DNA of 64,000 nt from Thalassobius sp050633445 (lineage in GTDB: Bacteria; Pseudomonadota; Alphaproteobacteria; Rhodobacterales; Rhodobacteraceae): the NCBI GenBank assembly GCA_050633445.1, contig JBOEGN010000033.1:62001-126000 (forward strand), in the 5' to 3' direction. Numbering within the stretch: position 1 is the stretch's first letter; every line of letters starts with the position of its first letter. Positions 35,998 to 45,161 of the stretch are shown here, piece after piece. The position numbers were made by a program, and so were the translations under genes. The notes beneath the pieces were generated by a model. The model was not told the origin of the DNA. It ran no database searches and was given only the letters and a program-made list of their open reading frames with translations.

Positions 35998-38166
35998 ATG
36001 GCGCAAGCTGAACAACAGGGGCGATCCGCCCCGACCCGGCGCAACGCCGGAAACCAGGACGAAGAGGGCCTGGATCTTCTGCATCTTCTGGGCACTTTGT
36101 GGCTGGGCAAATGGTTTATTGCCTTTTGCATTACAGTGGCCGTCGTTCTTGGCGGTTTTTATGCGTTCCGGGTGGCTGAACCGCGCTATGCCGCGTCGGC
36201 CAATTTGGCGCTAAACATCCAGCGCTCGTTGGTTTCGGAGATCGACAGCACCGTCACCACCATCGCGCCCGAGTTTTCGGCAATGTTCACCGAGCTGGAG
36301 GTCATCACCTCGCGACGTGTGATCGAAGATGTCGTACGCAATCTGGAACTGACCAAAGACCCCGAGTTCAATCCCACCTTGCGAGAAATCCCTGCGCTGT
36401 CGATGGCTGGCCTAAAAGAAACTATCCGCGGCTGGATCGGGGCCGAGCTGCCCTCGTCGTCCGAGAACATAAACGTCGACTCTCAGGCCGTGTTCAACAG
36501 CACCGTTTCCGCCGTGCGTGGCAGCGTAACCGCCGAGGCGAAACGCTATACCTATATCTTCAACATCACCGCCGTCAGCGAACACCCGCGTAAGGCTGCG
36601 CTGATCGCGAATGCCGTTGCCGACGCCTATATCCAGAACCAGATCGCGGTGAAGTTCGAAGCCGTAGAACAAGCCATCAACTGGTTGTCCGGGCGTGTCG
36701 CCGCGCTGGAGGCCGAGCTGAAGGAAAAAGAAAACGCGCTAAAGGACCTGCGTTCTGAAACCGATCTGATCAGCGCGGATGCGCTAGAGGCGCTTAGCCG
36801 ACAAGCCAAAGACAGCCGTGATCGTCTAGAAGAAACACAGGTGTCAGCTGCTGCTGCCGAACATGCCTTTGCCGCACTCCAGGAGGTTCAGGCCTCGGGT
36901 GACCGCACTGCCTTGGCCGAGGCGCTGAAAGACCCGACTTTGGACCGCATCCTAAGGGACCTGAACGCCGGTGCCGCGAATGCCGAACGGTTGTTCAAGG
37001 CGCGATCAGATCTGCTGATGACTCGCGCCCGCACCAATATGGACCGCCTAAAGGCGCAGGTCTCGGCGTTGGAGCAGGCCGTTGCACGCCTGCAAACCCA
37101 GATCGAGGAACAAACCGCCGACTTGACCATCCAATTGCAGATGGGGCGGGACATCGAATCCACCACGATCCTGTACGAAACCTTCCTGACCCGGCTCAAG
37201 GAAATCTCGGTGCAGCGGGGCCTGCAAAAGGCAGATGTGCGGGTGATTTCCGAGGCCAATCGCGGGCGCTATATCGAACCGCGAAAATCCATGATCCTGG
37301 CGATTTCCTTTGTGTTCGGGGCGCTGATTGGGGTGATGACCATCCTGTTGCGCCAGTTCTTGCACCGGGGCTATCGCACTGCGGACGAGCTGTCCAAACA
37401 TGCGGACCTGCCGGTTCTGGGTCAAATTCCGCGCATCCCGATCAAATCTCGCGCCGATCTGATCCCGTATCTTGTGGAAAAACCAACCTCTCCGGCAGCC
37501 GAGGCGGTGCGGAACCTGCGGACCTCGATCCTGTTGTCCGATCTGGACAATCCGCCACAAGTGATCATGTCCACCTCGTCCATTCCGGCCGAGGGCAAGA
37601 CCACACAAGCCATCGCGCTGGCGCATAACCTGTCCGGCCTGGGCAAGCGCGTTTTGCTGGTCGAAGGCGACATCCGACGCCGCACTTTCAACAGCTATTT
37701 CACCAAGGTCCGCGACGCAGGAATCCTGTCGGTTCTGTCCGGAAATGTCCCATTGGCAGATGCCGTGATCCACGATGATCTGCTGAACGCCGACGTTCTG
37801 ATGGGCGAGAAAACCAATGTGAATGCTGCGGATGTTTTCAGCTCGGAAACCTTCCACCATTTCATCGAAACCGCCCGGCAAAGCTATGATTTCATTATCA
37901 TCGACACGCCGCCTGTGCTGGTGGTGCCAGACGCGCGCGTGATCGCGCAATCGGTGGATGCCGTCGTGTTCACCGTGGCCTGGGACAGCACCACCAAAGC
38001 GCAGGTCAACGAAGGGCTAGAGCAATTTGATATCGTGAACCAGAATGTCACTGGCCTGGTCTTGTCGCAGATCGACCCGGCGGGGATGAAGCGGTATGGC
38101 TACAGCGGCAAGTATGGGAAATACGGCGCGTATTCCCAATACGGCAACGCATATTACGACATCTAA
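35998..38166 (+). CDS. Wzc-type fused co-polymerase and BY-kinase
   Basis: A 722-residue inner-membrane protein joining a Wzz domain to a bacterial tyrosine kinase. Membrane segments lie at about 39-57 and 432-452, with a periplasmic coiled-coil domain between (heptads about 215-400). The cytoplasmic kinase shows Walker A STSSIPAEGKTTQAIALA near 525-541, Walker A' VLLVEGDIRRR and Walker B FIIIDTPPVLVVPDARV. The last 24 residues contain eight tyrosines, ending GNAYYDI, the autophosphorylation cluster. It is followed by a hairpin terminator shared with the convergent wza-like gene. It contrasts with the split kinase/Wzz pair at 8372-10587. Confidence 0.92.
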   Translation: MAQAEQQGRSAPTRRNAGNQDEEGLDLLHLLGTLWLGKWFIAFCITVAVVLGGFYAFRVAEPRYAASANLALNIQRSLVSEIDSTVTTIAPEFSAMFTELEVITSRRVIEDVVRNLELTKDPEFNPTLREIPALSMAGLKETIRGWIGAELPSSSENINVDSQAVFNSTVSAVRGSVTAEAKRYTYIFNITAVSEHPRKAALIANAVADAYIQNQIAVKFEAVEQAINWLSGRVAALEAELKEKENALKDLRSETDLISADALEALSRQAKDSRDRLEETQVSAAAAEHAFAALQEVQASGDRTALAEALKDPTLDRILRDLNAGAANAERLFKARSDLLMTRARTNMDRLKAQVSALEQAVARLQTQIEEQTADLTIQLQMGRDIESTTILYETFLTRLKEISVQRGLQKADVRVISEANRGRYIEPRKSMILAISFVFGALIGVMTILLRQFLHRGYRTADELSKHADLPVLGQIPRIPIKSRADLIPYLVEKPTSPAAEAVRNLRTSILLSDLDNPPQVIMSTSSIPAEGKTTQAIALAHNLSGLGKRVLLVEGDIRRRTFNSYFTKVRDAGILSVLSGNVPLADAVIHDDLLNADVLMGEKTNVNAADVFSSETFHHFIETARQSYDFIIIDTPPVLVVPDARVIAQSVDAVVFTVAWDSTTKAQVNEGLEQFDIVNQNVTGLVLSQIDPAGMKRYGYSGKYGKYGAYSQYGNAYYDI

Positions 38167-38184
38167 GCTTTTGCCAACAAACGA

Positions 38185-38211
38185 AAAAGGCGGCCCTAGT
38201 GACCGCCTTTT
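38185..38211. terminator. Bidirectional hairpin terminator between wzc-like and wza-like genes
   Basis: AAAAGGCGG (38185-38193) pairs perfectly with CCGCCTTTT (38203-38211) around a 9-base loop. The T-run on one strand and A-run on the other allow termination in both directions. It lies between the two convergent stop codons at 38166 and 38227. Confidence 0.85.
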
Positions 38212-38226
38212 CTGTTGTGCCCAGGA

Positions 38227-39591
38227 TCAGTTGGTCGCAGAATTCACCGTTCCCAACAAGGTCGGGAAGATCTGCTGCACCGCGCGGCCCCATTTGGTAA
38301 CCGGCTGCTCTTCGATAAAGACGATGTCATTCGGGCGCATCTCCATCCGGGTGGCCAGAGTAATGTTAACCGCATTACGCGCGTCCAGATGCCAGGCGGT
38401 CACAGCCCCGAATTCCTCGGGGGCTGAGGAGGCGCGCAGCACATAAATCTGCGCCGGGTTGCCCGTTGCGGTGTTGAACCCACCCTGTTCGTACAACACA
38501 TCTGCAAGCGTCACCTGGTGGTCAAATGGCATCGGGAACCGGCTTTGCGCGCGCACTTCGCCGGTCAGATAGACATAGTCGCGTTTAACCCCGCCCATCT
38601 CGTCCTGCATGCGATAGTTTTCGCGATGGCTGCGCAGGGTTTCCTGGCGCATCTGCATTTCTACCTGCAATTCCTGAAGCGCCGAATACCGCGCGTTCCG
38701 ACGCAACTCGCTGGCGCGCATCGCCTGAGTGTAAAACTCCATCGCGCGGTCCAGATCATAGGAAGTGTCCACAAACACCGCGTCGCCGTCCAACAGCAGG
38801 ATTTTCCCCAATTCTGGACGGGTCACAAAGGTTTGGACCGGGATCTGGTACAGCGTTCCCTCGCGGTAAAGCCGGATCGAGGAATACTCGCGGTCTTTCA
38901 CCGTCATTCCACCCGCTGCGGTCAGCGCCTCGGCCAGATTCAGGGGGTTCAAGGCAACCGGAACGATCGCGGGGTCGCGCACGGCACCGCCAACAGATAC
39001 CCGACGCGAGTTGAACTCGGATACCTCAAGCGAAAACGCAGGGTCGATCTGGTTTTCGACCAACACCTGGAACAGCTTGGCCTCGGCCTCGTCCAAGGTC
39101 ATCCCCGCCAGCCCGACAGTGCCAATATCCGGGATCGCAATCGCCCCATCATCGCGCACGGTATAGCCCTGACGCTGGTTCTGCGCGGCCAGCAGACCCG
39201 TAAGCTGTTCAACTGTACTAGCCGCTGTTTTCGTCGCCAGCAGCAGCACATCCCCAACGCCGATACGATAGGGTTCGGGCGTGATGGCAGGCGGCAGACG
39301 CGTTTCCAACGCAACACGGTTATTGGCAAGCGGTTCGGGCGGTTCGGGCAATGCGCCCACACCGCGCAACTGACCCGGCCCTGCGACCCGTGCAAACACA
39401 TCCGGCAGGCTGCGCGGCGTATAGGTGGATCTATTGGCGACAAGCACGCTTTGCGCTGTAAGAGGCACGACACGCACCTCGGCGCCCTGGCTTTGCTGTT
39501 TTACCGAAGGAGAGTGATACGTCACCCCACAAGCGCCCATTGCCAGAACCGTGCCCAGCAAAACCGCCCTTGTTATCCCTTTCGTTCTCAT
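38227..39591 (-). CDS. Wza-like outer-membrane polysaccharide export lipoprotein
   Basis: A 454-residue outer-membrane exporter. The lipobox is at residues about 18-21 (LAMGAC), so Cys21 would be lipidated. The polysaccharide export domain starts at YRIGVGDVLLLATK near 108, followed by DDGAIAIPDIGTVGLAG and SLBB-type repeats (RRVSVGGAVRDPAIVPVALNPLNLAEAL; VYLTGEVRAQSRFPMP). The C-terminus (TKWGRAVQQIFPTLL) is amphipathic, as in the Wza transmembrane helix. It would form the octameric exit channel working with a Wzc-type partner. It is the only Wza-type gene in the window. It is the last gene of the YjbH-YjbF-Wza leftward operon. Confidence 0.9.
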   Translation of the reverse strand: MRTKGITRAVLLGTVLAMGACGVTYHSPSVKQQSQGAEVRVVPLTAQSVLVANRSTYTPRSLPDVFARVAGPGQLRGVGALPEPPEPLANNRVALETRLPPAITPEPYRIGVGDVLLLATKTAASTVEQLTGLLAAQNQRQGYTVRDDGAIAIPDIGTVGLAGMTLDEAEAKLFQVLVENQIDPAFSLEVSEFNSRRVSVGGAVRDPAIVPVALNPLNLAEALTAAGGMTVKDREYSSIRLYREGTLYQIPVQTFVTRPELGKILLLDGDAVFVDTSYDLDRAMEFYTQAMRASELRRNARYSALQELQVEMQMRQETLRSHRENYRMQDEMGGVKRDYVYLTGEVRAQSRFPMPFDHQVTLADVLYEQGGFNTATGNPAQIYVLRASSAPEEFGAVTAWHLDARNAVNITLATRMEMRPNDIVFIEEQPVTKWGRAVQQIFPTLLGTVNSATN

Positions 39592-39640
39592 GCTCTCGTC
39601 CTCATGTGGGTCGCGATTTTACGCGCCCGTTTTTATCAGC

Positions 39641-40231
39641 TTACCGCACTAGCAGTTCGGTTTCCATATATCCCAGCGACGGGCTGACCCATTGTTTTGA
39701 TTTCCAGACGGTTCCGCCTGAATCCACCCAATAGGTGTTGGCAATGCGCTGTTCCGGGGCAAAACAAGACTCTTCAATCCGCAGTGTCTGATGACGCTGC
39801 TCAACAATCTCGATCTGGTCCGCCGTACGGGTCTCGTTGCGGCAGGTAAAGGCGTGGAACTGCGTTTGGTATTCGCCATCCAGATAGGTGTGGATGCGGG
39901 TATAATTGCCCGTCTCGCTGTCAATCATCCGAAGCGTATCGGCAACGTCCGCAGCCATCAGATCCTGCCCCAAACCGCGCGTGGCGACAATCACGCCTTG
40001 GTTCAGCGACAGGGTAATCTCGTCAGCCGACCGCCAAGTCACAACCTCACCATTCACCCCGACCGGAATCAGCGTGGCAAATGTTCCCGGTCCAGTCAGT
40101 CTGGCCGCCATCAGAGGCGTATCCACCTGATCCAACTGCGCCCTTGTGACCAGCTGGTTCAGGTCCACATGAACGGGTTTTGGCGCAGAGCACGCCGCCA
40201 GTATCAGAAGCGGTAGCAACAAGAGCCTCAT
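39641..40231 (-). CDS. yjbF: YjbF/GfcB-family lipoprotein
   Basis: A 196-residue lipoprotein with signal LLLLPLLILAAC followed by SAPKPVHV, lipidated at about Cys14. Its body, with ATLIPVGVNGEVVTWRSAD, GVIVATRGLGQDLMAADV and the late YWVDSGGTVWKSKQW, matches the YjbF/GfcB family of group 4 capsule and EPS loci. Its exact task is unknown, but members are needed with YjbH for EPS secretion in enterobacteria. The ATG at 40231 overlaps the yjbH stop (ATGA), and it is followed 49 bases later by the wza-like gene. Confidence 0.85.
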   Translation of the reverse strand: MRLLLLPLLILAACSAPKPVHVDLNQLVTRAQLDQVDTPLMAARLTGPGTFATLIPVGVNGEVVTWRSADEITLSLNQGVIVATRGLGQDLMAADVADTLRMIDSETGNYTRIHTYLDGEYQTQFHAFTCRNETRTADQIEIVEQRHQTLRIEESCFAPEQRIANTYWVDSGGTVWKSKQWVSPSLGYMETELLVR

Positions 40232-42366
40232 CGCCAGAACCTCCCCCAGCCGTCACGGATTTCGGACCGAGTCAGCCCATCTACCGTTTCATACAAGCGC
40301 CCCGAAACATTCACGCGCGCGCCGCCGTCACGCGTCACCGGGCGGATAACGGTGGTGTATTTATCAGTCGACGGCTGCCCCGAGACCCAGTTCAACGGCA
40401 CGGTGATCTTTAGCCCCTTATCAAACGAGCCTTCGCCGAAATCATCAAACGACACATCCGTGAGCGTGGCGAAAAATCCGACCTTCCAGCCGTTCTTGAA
40501 CACGCGATCCAGCGCCACCGTGGCCCCCCAATCCCCGGCCAGATAACGACCCGCGTCGATCTGGCCGTGATATCCGCGCCCCAGATCCCAATAGGCCGAG
40601 ACATGGCCGGTGGTAACCTCATAGGATTGCAGCCCGAACTGTTGATCGAAATCGCGCTGCTTAACGTGGTTCAGCTCGGCCCCAAGCGCAAAGTTGCGCT
40701 TGCCGGGCTTCCACAACACCTCGGTCGAGAGGCCAGCATACATCGGCTCCAGATAGCCAGCGGTGACGCGGCCATACAGGTCCTTGCCCGGCTTGAAGTA
40801 GTAGGCACCCGTCAGTTCTGTCAGAGCGGGATCTGCCTCGCGTTCGTAGATGTTAAAATCAGACCGCACATGCGGCAGCACCGAGGTCGACGGCCGGTTC
40901 GAATTGTTCAGGTTCCCGGCCAGTTTCTTGCGCAGCACTCCGTTAAAGATCACGCCCGGAGCGGGCTCATATTTAGCCGACAGTTCAACGCCAAAATCGG
41001 CTCTAAGCGGCGCATCAGGGTCGAAAAAGCTGGGCGAGAGGTAGGGTTTGAAATCCCACTGGAACAGGGGGTAGCGCCCGGTAATCGGGGTGACTCGGGC
41101 AACCGGTTCGTTGAACTGCGCACGCGCATAGCTGGCCCAGGCCCCATCGCTGTCAAACTCCAGCTTTTCCAGATCGCTGCGCCGGATTGTCACCGCGTCC
41201 CCGCGCAACCCCGAGGACATCGGGACGATCACAAACACACCCACATCCGGCGGCATGATCCCGGTCAGGTGCCGCGCAGTGCGCCCGATGGCCTGCGCGG
41301 TTGTGGCGTAGCGTTCATTCTCGATCTCGATCGTCACGACACGTTTGCGGATATCCATGCCATTCAGGCGAATGCCGTCTTTTTCGAGCGCGGCAAAGAC
41401 CCGGCTGGCCTGCACATTGGGGTTCAGCATGTCCTCGCTCCAGCCCAGCTTGCTCAGGTTGGCGCGAGGCACCACCGGCACTGGCGCCTTGTCTTGCCCA
41501 GCACCGGCAGGGGGTGTCAGGGGATTTAACCCCAAGGTTACGCTGGCCCCAATCTCGGACCCATAAAGATAGTTCAGCCCGAACAGGACATGCGGGCGAT
41601 AGGCGTAAGACAGGCCGAAATTCAGCGGAGATTTGCGGTTAAAGGCGGTGCCATCTTCGGACGGATAGGCATCCGAGCTATATTCGGCAATCAGACGCAT
41701 CTTGTCGGTCGCCTGCCATTCGACGCCCCCAAATAGCGCCGCATCGCCGCGAAACCAGTTGTTCGTCCGCACGGTGCCGCCATTGCTGGCCCCGCGTCCG
41801 GGCCGCGTGTCAAAGCGATCAGAAATCACCGACAGCGGATTGGTGAAACCACCCACTCCGGCCAGACGGCCCCAACCTATCCCGCCGGTAACACGAACCG
41901 AGGATCCCATCTGTTTCGAGGCGACGATATACTCAGACGAATACAGCCCCGTCCCGAGAAAGTCGTTCAGACCCACGGCCACGGCAGGTCGGCGCTGATC
42001 CTCGTCCACCAGCCGATAGTGAACCGAAAAGCTGCGGTCAAAGCGGAAATCCGACACCGGCCCCGTCGGATTGGGCCTGATATCATACAGCAACGCATAG
42101 CGGAAACTGCCGGACAAACGCGGCGAAACCTGAAACGTCAGCGTGTTCCGTGTCTGATTGCGAAAATGGCTGGAGGTGAAGCTCAGCTCGGCGTCCGGGC
42201 GGCTATAGGCCGAAGGCATGTCGATCAGGCCGGGATAGCCATAGGTGTTGTAACCGGCATGACCTGAAAAGCCGCCCGCCTGCTGCGGAACCGCCGGAGA
42301 GGCCCCAAGCGCCCCAATGCAGGACAGAGTCATCCCACACAACTTGTATGCAATCCGGCGTTTCAT
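40228..42366 (-). CDS. yjbH: YjbH/GfcD-family outer-membrane beta-barrel protein
   Basis: A 712-residue exported protein of the YjbH (GfcD) family, predicted to form one or more outer-membrane beta-barrels in EPS export. A signal-like segment (LCGMTLSCIGALGASPAVPQQA) leads to GGFSGHAGYNTYGYPGLIDMPSAYSRPDAELSF split by alternating strands, and the conserved FGLNYLYGSEIGASVTLGLNP. Aromatic and Gly-rich amphipathic strands run to the C-terminus, GWGRFWR. ATG 42366 is chosen over an in-frame TTG at 42381. It begins the operon yjbH-yjbF-wza. The usual neighbours YjbE and YjbG are absent next to it. Confidence 0.86.
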   Translation of the reverse strand: MKRRIAYKLCGMTLSCIGALGASPAVPQQAGGFSGHAGYNTYGYPGLIDMPSAYSRPDAELSFTSSHFRNQTRNTLTFQVSPRLSGSFRYALLYDIRPNPTGPVSDFRFDRSFSVHYRLVDEDQRRPAVAVGLNDFLGTGLYSSEYIVASKQMGSSVRVTGGIGWGRLAGVGGFTNPLSVISDRFDTRPGRGASNGGTVRTNNWFRGDAALFGGVEWQATDKMRLIAEYSSDAYPSEDGTAFNRKSPLNFGLSYAYRPHVLFGLNYLYGSEIGASVTLGLNPLTPPAGAGQDKAPVPVVPRANLSKLGWSEDMLNPNVQASRVFAALEKDGIRLNGMDIRKRVVTIEIENERYATTAQAIGRTARHLTGIMPPDVGVFVIVPMSSGLRGDAVTIRRSDLEKLEFDSDGAWASYARAQFNEPVARVTPITGRYPLFQWDFKPYLSPSFFDPDAPLRADFGVELSAKYEPAPGVIFNGVLRKKLAGNLNNSNRPSTSVLPHVRSDFNIYEREADPALTELTGAYYFKPGKDLYGRVTAGYLEPMYAGLSTEVLWKPGKRNFALGAELNHVKQRDFDQQFGLQSYEVTTGHVSAYWDLGRGYHGQIDAGRYLAGDWGATVALDRVFKNGWKVGFFATLTDVSFDDFGEGSFDKGLKITVPLNWVSGQPSTDKYTTVIRPVTRDGGARVNVSGRLYETVDGLTRSEIRDGWGRFWR

Positions 42367-42462
42367 CCCAGGTTTAGTCAATTCTTACGATAGAGCAGCA
42401 GACACATCCTGTATGGCACAAGATATTGGGTCTCTTTAACTGTTTTTTCTGTGGTTGGTAGA

Positions 42463-43224
42463 TTATGTCGTCAGAAAACGGACCGAATCCGCAGAAATCA
42501 GCGCCGCAGTTAGCCGTCCGGTCGCATAGGCTCCGGTGTCCACGGCGATGCGCCCTCGGGCCGCGTTGGGGCGGTCAACGATCACATGACCATAGACGAT
42601 CCATTGCCCATCGGTGCGGGATTTCTCGGCAAAATCCTTGTGCCCCCACAACAACGCCCGATCAGACTGTGATTCCAGCGGGCGCGCGGGGTCGGCCCCG
42701 GCATGCGTGACGCAGACATTTCCACTGCGCCACATGGTCGGACGCGCTCTGATCCAGTCGATCACAGCATCCCCCATGGCCAGCGCCAGATCATCGCGTG
42801 CACGTTTCAGCGCACTGATATCGGCACCCGTCACCTTGACCCCATAACTGGCCAGAGTTTGCAGCCCGCCGAATTTCAGCCAGCGTTCCCCATTCCGCGC
42901 GGGATCATCCAGAAACCTTAGACACATCTCTTCGTGGTTGCCTTTAAGGCAATAGACCGGCTGATCACCCGATTGCGACGACGACATCAACAACTCGATC
43001 ACACGCGCGCTATTCTCGCCTCGATCAACATAGTCGCCGACTAAAACGGCTGGCAGACCTGGTGCCTCGGTCAGGATGATTTGCTCTAAACGTTCCAGCA
43101 GATCCGCGCGTCCGTGAATGTCTCCGATGGCCAGAAACGGCTGATCCGGGGCGATAGGATGCGTGAATCCCTTCGCCTCCGAGCGTTTGGTCTTTGCCCT
43201 AAATATGCTGCCTATACCTGCCAT
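42463..43224 (-). CDS. Calcineurin-like (PP1/PP2A-type) serine/threonine phosphatase
   Basis: A 253-residue metallophosphatase with the full motif set: LAIGDIHGRADLLERL (GDxHG), LVGDYVDRGENS (GDxVDRG) and LKGNHEEMCL (GNHE), with later metal-binding His in CVTHAGADP and YGHVIVDRP. Such enzymes remove phosphate from proteins or, in some families, cleave Ap4A. It lies between the EPS operons, downstream of the ElyC-like gene by 47 bases, and no low-molecular-weight tyrosine phosphatase (Wzb) is visible in the window. It may therefore counter the EPS kinases, but this is inference. Confidence 0.88.
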   Translation of the reverse strand: MAGIGSIFRAKTKRSEAKGFTHPIAPDQPFLAIGDIHGRADLLERLEQIILTEAPGLPAVLVGDYVDRGENSARVIELLMSSSQSGDQPVYCLKGNHEEMCLRFLDDPARNGERWLKFGGLQTLASYGVKVTGADISALKRARDDLALAMGDAVIDWIRARPTMWRSGNVCVTHAGADPARPLESQSDRALLWGHKDFAEKSRTDGQWIVYGHVIVDRPNAARGRIAVDTGAYATGRLTAALISADSVRFLTT

Positions 43225-43271
43225 CGCGTTCTTAGTACCCCAATCATCCCCGGAAACAAGATGGGGCGCGA

Positions 43272-44054
43272 CTATCGCCCGGTCAAATTATATGCAATCA
43301 AACCAACGGTTTCCTTTAGGGCTGTATTGAACAGCTTTAAATTGCGAGGCAGATTCCAGACCACCCCAGCCCGCAATTCGCGCGAGCGATAGTCAACCGG
43401 CCAGGGCACAATATTTGTCCACCCGGCGGACTCAAAACTGCGCACCGCCCGAGGCATGTGAAAAGCCGAGGTCACAAGCACCCAGGTCTCGCCCTCTTGC
43501 GGCCGTATCAGCGCAAACGAGTTGCGCGCGTTTTCGGCGGTGTTGCGACTGGTGCCCTCTAACTGAATGCGGCCCGGCGCGATGCCCAATGAGGTGAACA
43601 AATCCATCGCCATGCCCGCCTGCAATGTGCGCGTCCGCCCCAAATCCCTTAGGGAACCGCTGCCACCGGAAAAAACCAGCTTTGCGTGCGGAAATTGATG
43701 CGCCAGCGCGACCCCAGAGATAAAGCGCTCTCCGGCTTCATTCACCATCGGCAGGCCCCAGCGCTGCGCCAGACCGGCCTGCTCGGCGCCGCCCAAAACA
43801 ATGATGCCGTCAACGCGTTTCAGATCAGGCTTTGCCGGATGGACGGTTTCAAAGGGCCGGAGCATCAGATCCCCCAAAGGCAAAGCAGTGATGCCGATCA
43901 AAAATGCAAAACTTGCGCCCAGCAATACCCGCCCGCGCCAAATGCGGCCCCGGTATTGCGCCCAAAACCCCAATGCCAACAGAAGCACAACCCATGTCTC
44001 GCCCCGCAGAAAAAGCCCTACGATTTTCGAGGCGATGAAGAACAGCGTATCCAT
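43272..44054 (-). CDS. ElyC/SanA/YdcF-family (DUF218) membrane protein
   Basis: A 260-residue protein with two N-terminal membrane segments (about 4-28 and 42-62, LLGASFAFLIGITALPLG) and a periplasmic DUF218 domain: DGIIVLGGAEQ, KLVFSGGSGSL, LEGTSRNTAENARNSFALI and VLVTSAFHMPRAVRSFE. ElyC is linked to undecaprenyl phosphate use in the envelope. Its ATG shares one base with the stop of the upstream glycosyltransferase (TGATG), so it is translationally coupled. It ends the long EPS operon that begins at 57084, and may help recycle or balance the lipid carrier. Confidence 0.87.
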   Translation of the reverse strand: MDTLFFIASKIVGLFLRGETWVVLLLALGFWAQYRGRIWRGRVLLGASFAFLIGITALPLGDLMLRPFETVHPAKPDLKRVDGIIVLGGAEQAGLAQRWGLPMVNEAGERFISGVALAHQFPHAKLVFSGGSGSLRDLGRTRTLQAGMAMDLFTSLGIAPGRIQLEGTSRNTAENARNSFALIRPQEGETWVLVTSAFHMPRAVRSFESAGWTNIVPWPVDYRSRELRAGVVWNLPRNLKLFNTALKETVGLIAYNLTGR

Positions 44055-45160
44055 CAGTTTCTGACATCCTGAATGGCCGCGTCATAGGCTTGGACGACGA
44101 TGGATTGATCGTATTCTCGCTCCATCTTTTGACGTCCGGTTAGACCCATAGATCGTCTCTGTTCTGGCGTAAGTTGAACAAATTGAGTGCAGGCGTCGGC
44201 CAGGCTCTGAGCGTCCTGAAGCCCGCAGAGGAACCCTGTGATTTCGTCCTGCACAACCGCGCGGCAACCGGGCACATCGGTCGCGATCAGAGCACGCCCC
44301 ATCGCGGCGGCCTCGATCAAAGTACGGGGGGCACCTTCGCGATAAGAGGGCAGAACAACGCAATCCGCAGCCTCGATATGGGGCCTGACATCCGACGTTT
44401 CACCAAGGTAATCCAAATCGGTATCGGGGGACCAGCTGGCGACAATTTCAGGTGGGATAGCGCTGCGGTTTTCTGCACCAAGAGGCCCCAAAATACGGAA
44501 CTGCGCATTCGGAAACTGACGCTTCACGATGGCTGCGGCCTGAGCGTATTCCAGGACACCCTTGTCCCGGATCAGCCGGGCCACCATCAGGAAAACGGGG
44601 TTATCTTGGCCTGGCAATGGCGTCACCGAGAAACGCGTCAAATCAATCCCGGATCCGGGCAATAGACGAGCCTGACCGAGCTGGATCAGGCCTCGCGACA
44701 GGAACAGGTCCCGATCATCCTCGTTCTGAAAAAACACCACGGGGAGATGGCGAAAACAGTAGCGATACAGCCCCTCGGCCACCATTTGCAGCGCTCTGCC
44801 TGACAGAAACGCGGTGCCCAAACCGGTGACATTAGGAATGAACGGAATGCCCAGAGATCGCGCCGCAACGGCGCCGAACAGGTTGTTTTTGATAGTAAAG
44901 CTTAGAACAATCTCAGGGTCCAAATCGCGGAAGTGCCGTTTGAACTGCCGCACCAATCGCACCCCATCCAGCGGCGACAAGCCTTTGGCATTCATCGGTA
45001 AGGGTACAAAGGCGCAGCCCAGCTGGCGCAGCGCATCCTCGGACCCGTCAGGTGGCGCCAGAACCGTAACGTGATGCCCCGCTGCCAAGAGGTAATCCAC
45101 CAGCGGCCGGCGGAAATTCAGGACGTTCCACGCGGCATTTACTGTCAAAACCACGCGCAT
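44054..45160 (-). CDS. Glycosyltransferase family 4 (PglA-like)
   Basis: A 368-residue GT-B transferase. It starts MRVVLTVNAAWNVLNFRRPL and contains DIVLSFTIKNN-like text (PEIVLSFTIKNNLFGAVAA), IPNVTGLGTAFL, and the donor motif VVLPSYREGAPRTLIEAAAMGRALIATDVPGCR. These match the PglA/GT4 group that adds HexNAc residues to undecaprenyl-diphosphate-linked sugars. It follows the EpsG-type polymerase with only 1 base between and precedes the ElyC-like gene. Specificity remains open. Confidence 0.88.
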   Translation of the reverse strand: MRVVLTVNAAWNVLNFRRPLVDYLLAAGHHVTVLAPPDGSEDALRQLGCAFVPLPMNAKGLSPLDGVRLVRQFKRHFRDLDPEIVLSFTIKNNLFGAVAARSLGIPFIPNVTGLGTAFLSGRALQMVAEGLYRYCFRHLPVVFFQNEDDRDLFLSRGLIQLGQARLLPGSGIDLTRFSVTPLPGQDNPVFLMVARLIRDKGVLEYAQAAAIVKRQFPNAQFRILGPLGAENRSAIPPEIVASWSPDTDLDYLGETSDVRPHIEAADCVVLPSYREGAPRTLIEAAAMGRALIATDVPGCRAVVQDEITGFLCGLQDAQSLADACTQFVQLTPEQRRSMGLTGRQKMEREYDQSIVVQAYDAAIQDVRN

Positions 45161-45161
45161 C

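Noticed and set aside
38518..39687. Rightward 389-codon frame opposite the wza-like gene
   Set aside because: Overlaps the whole conserved export gene in antisense; His/Gln/Arg-rich and without motifs.
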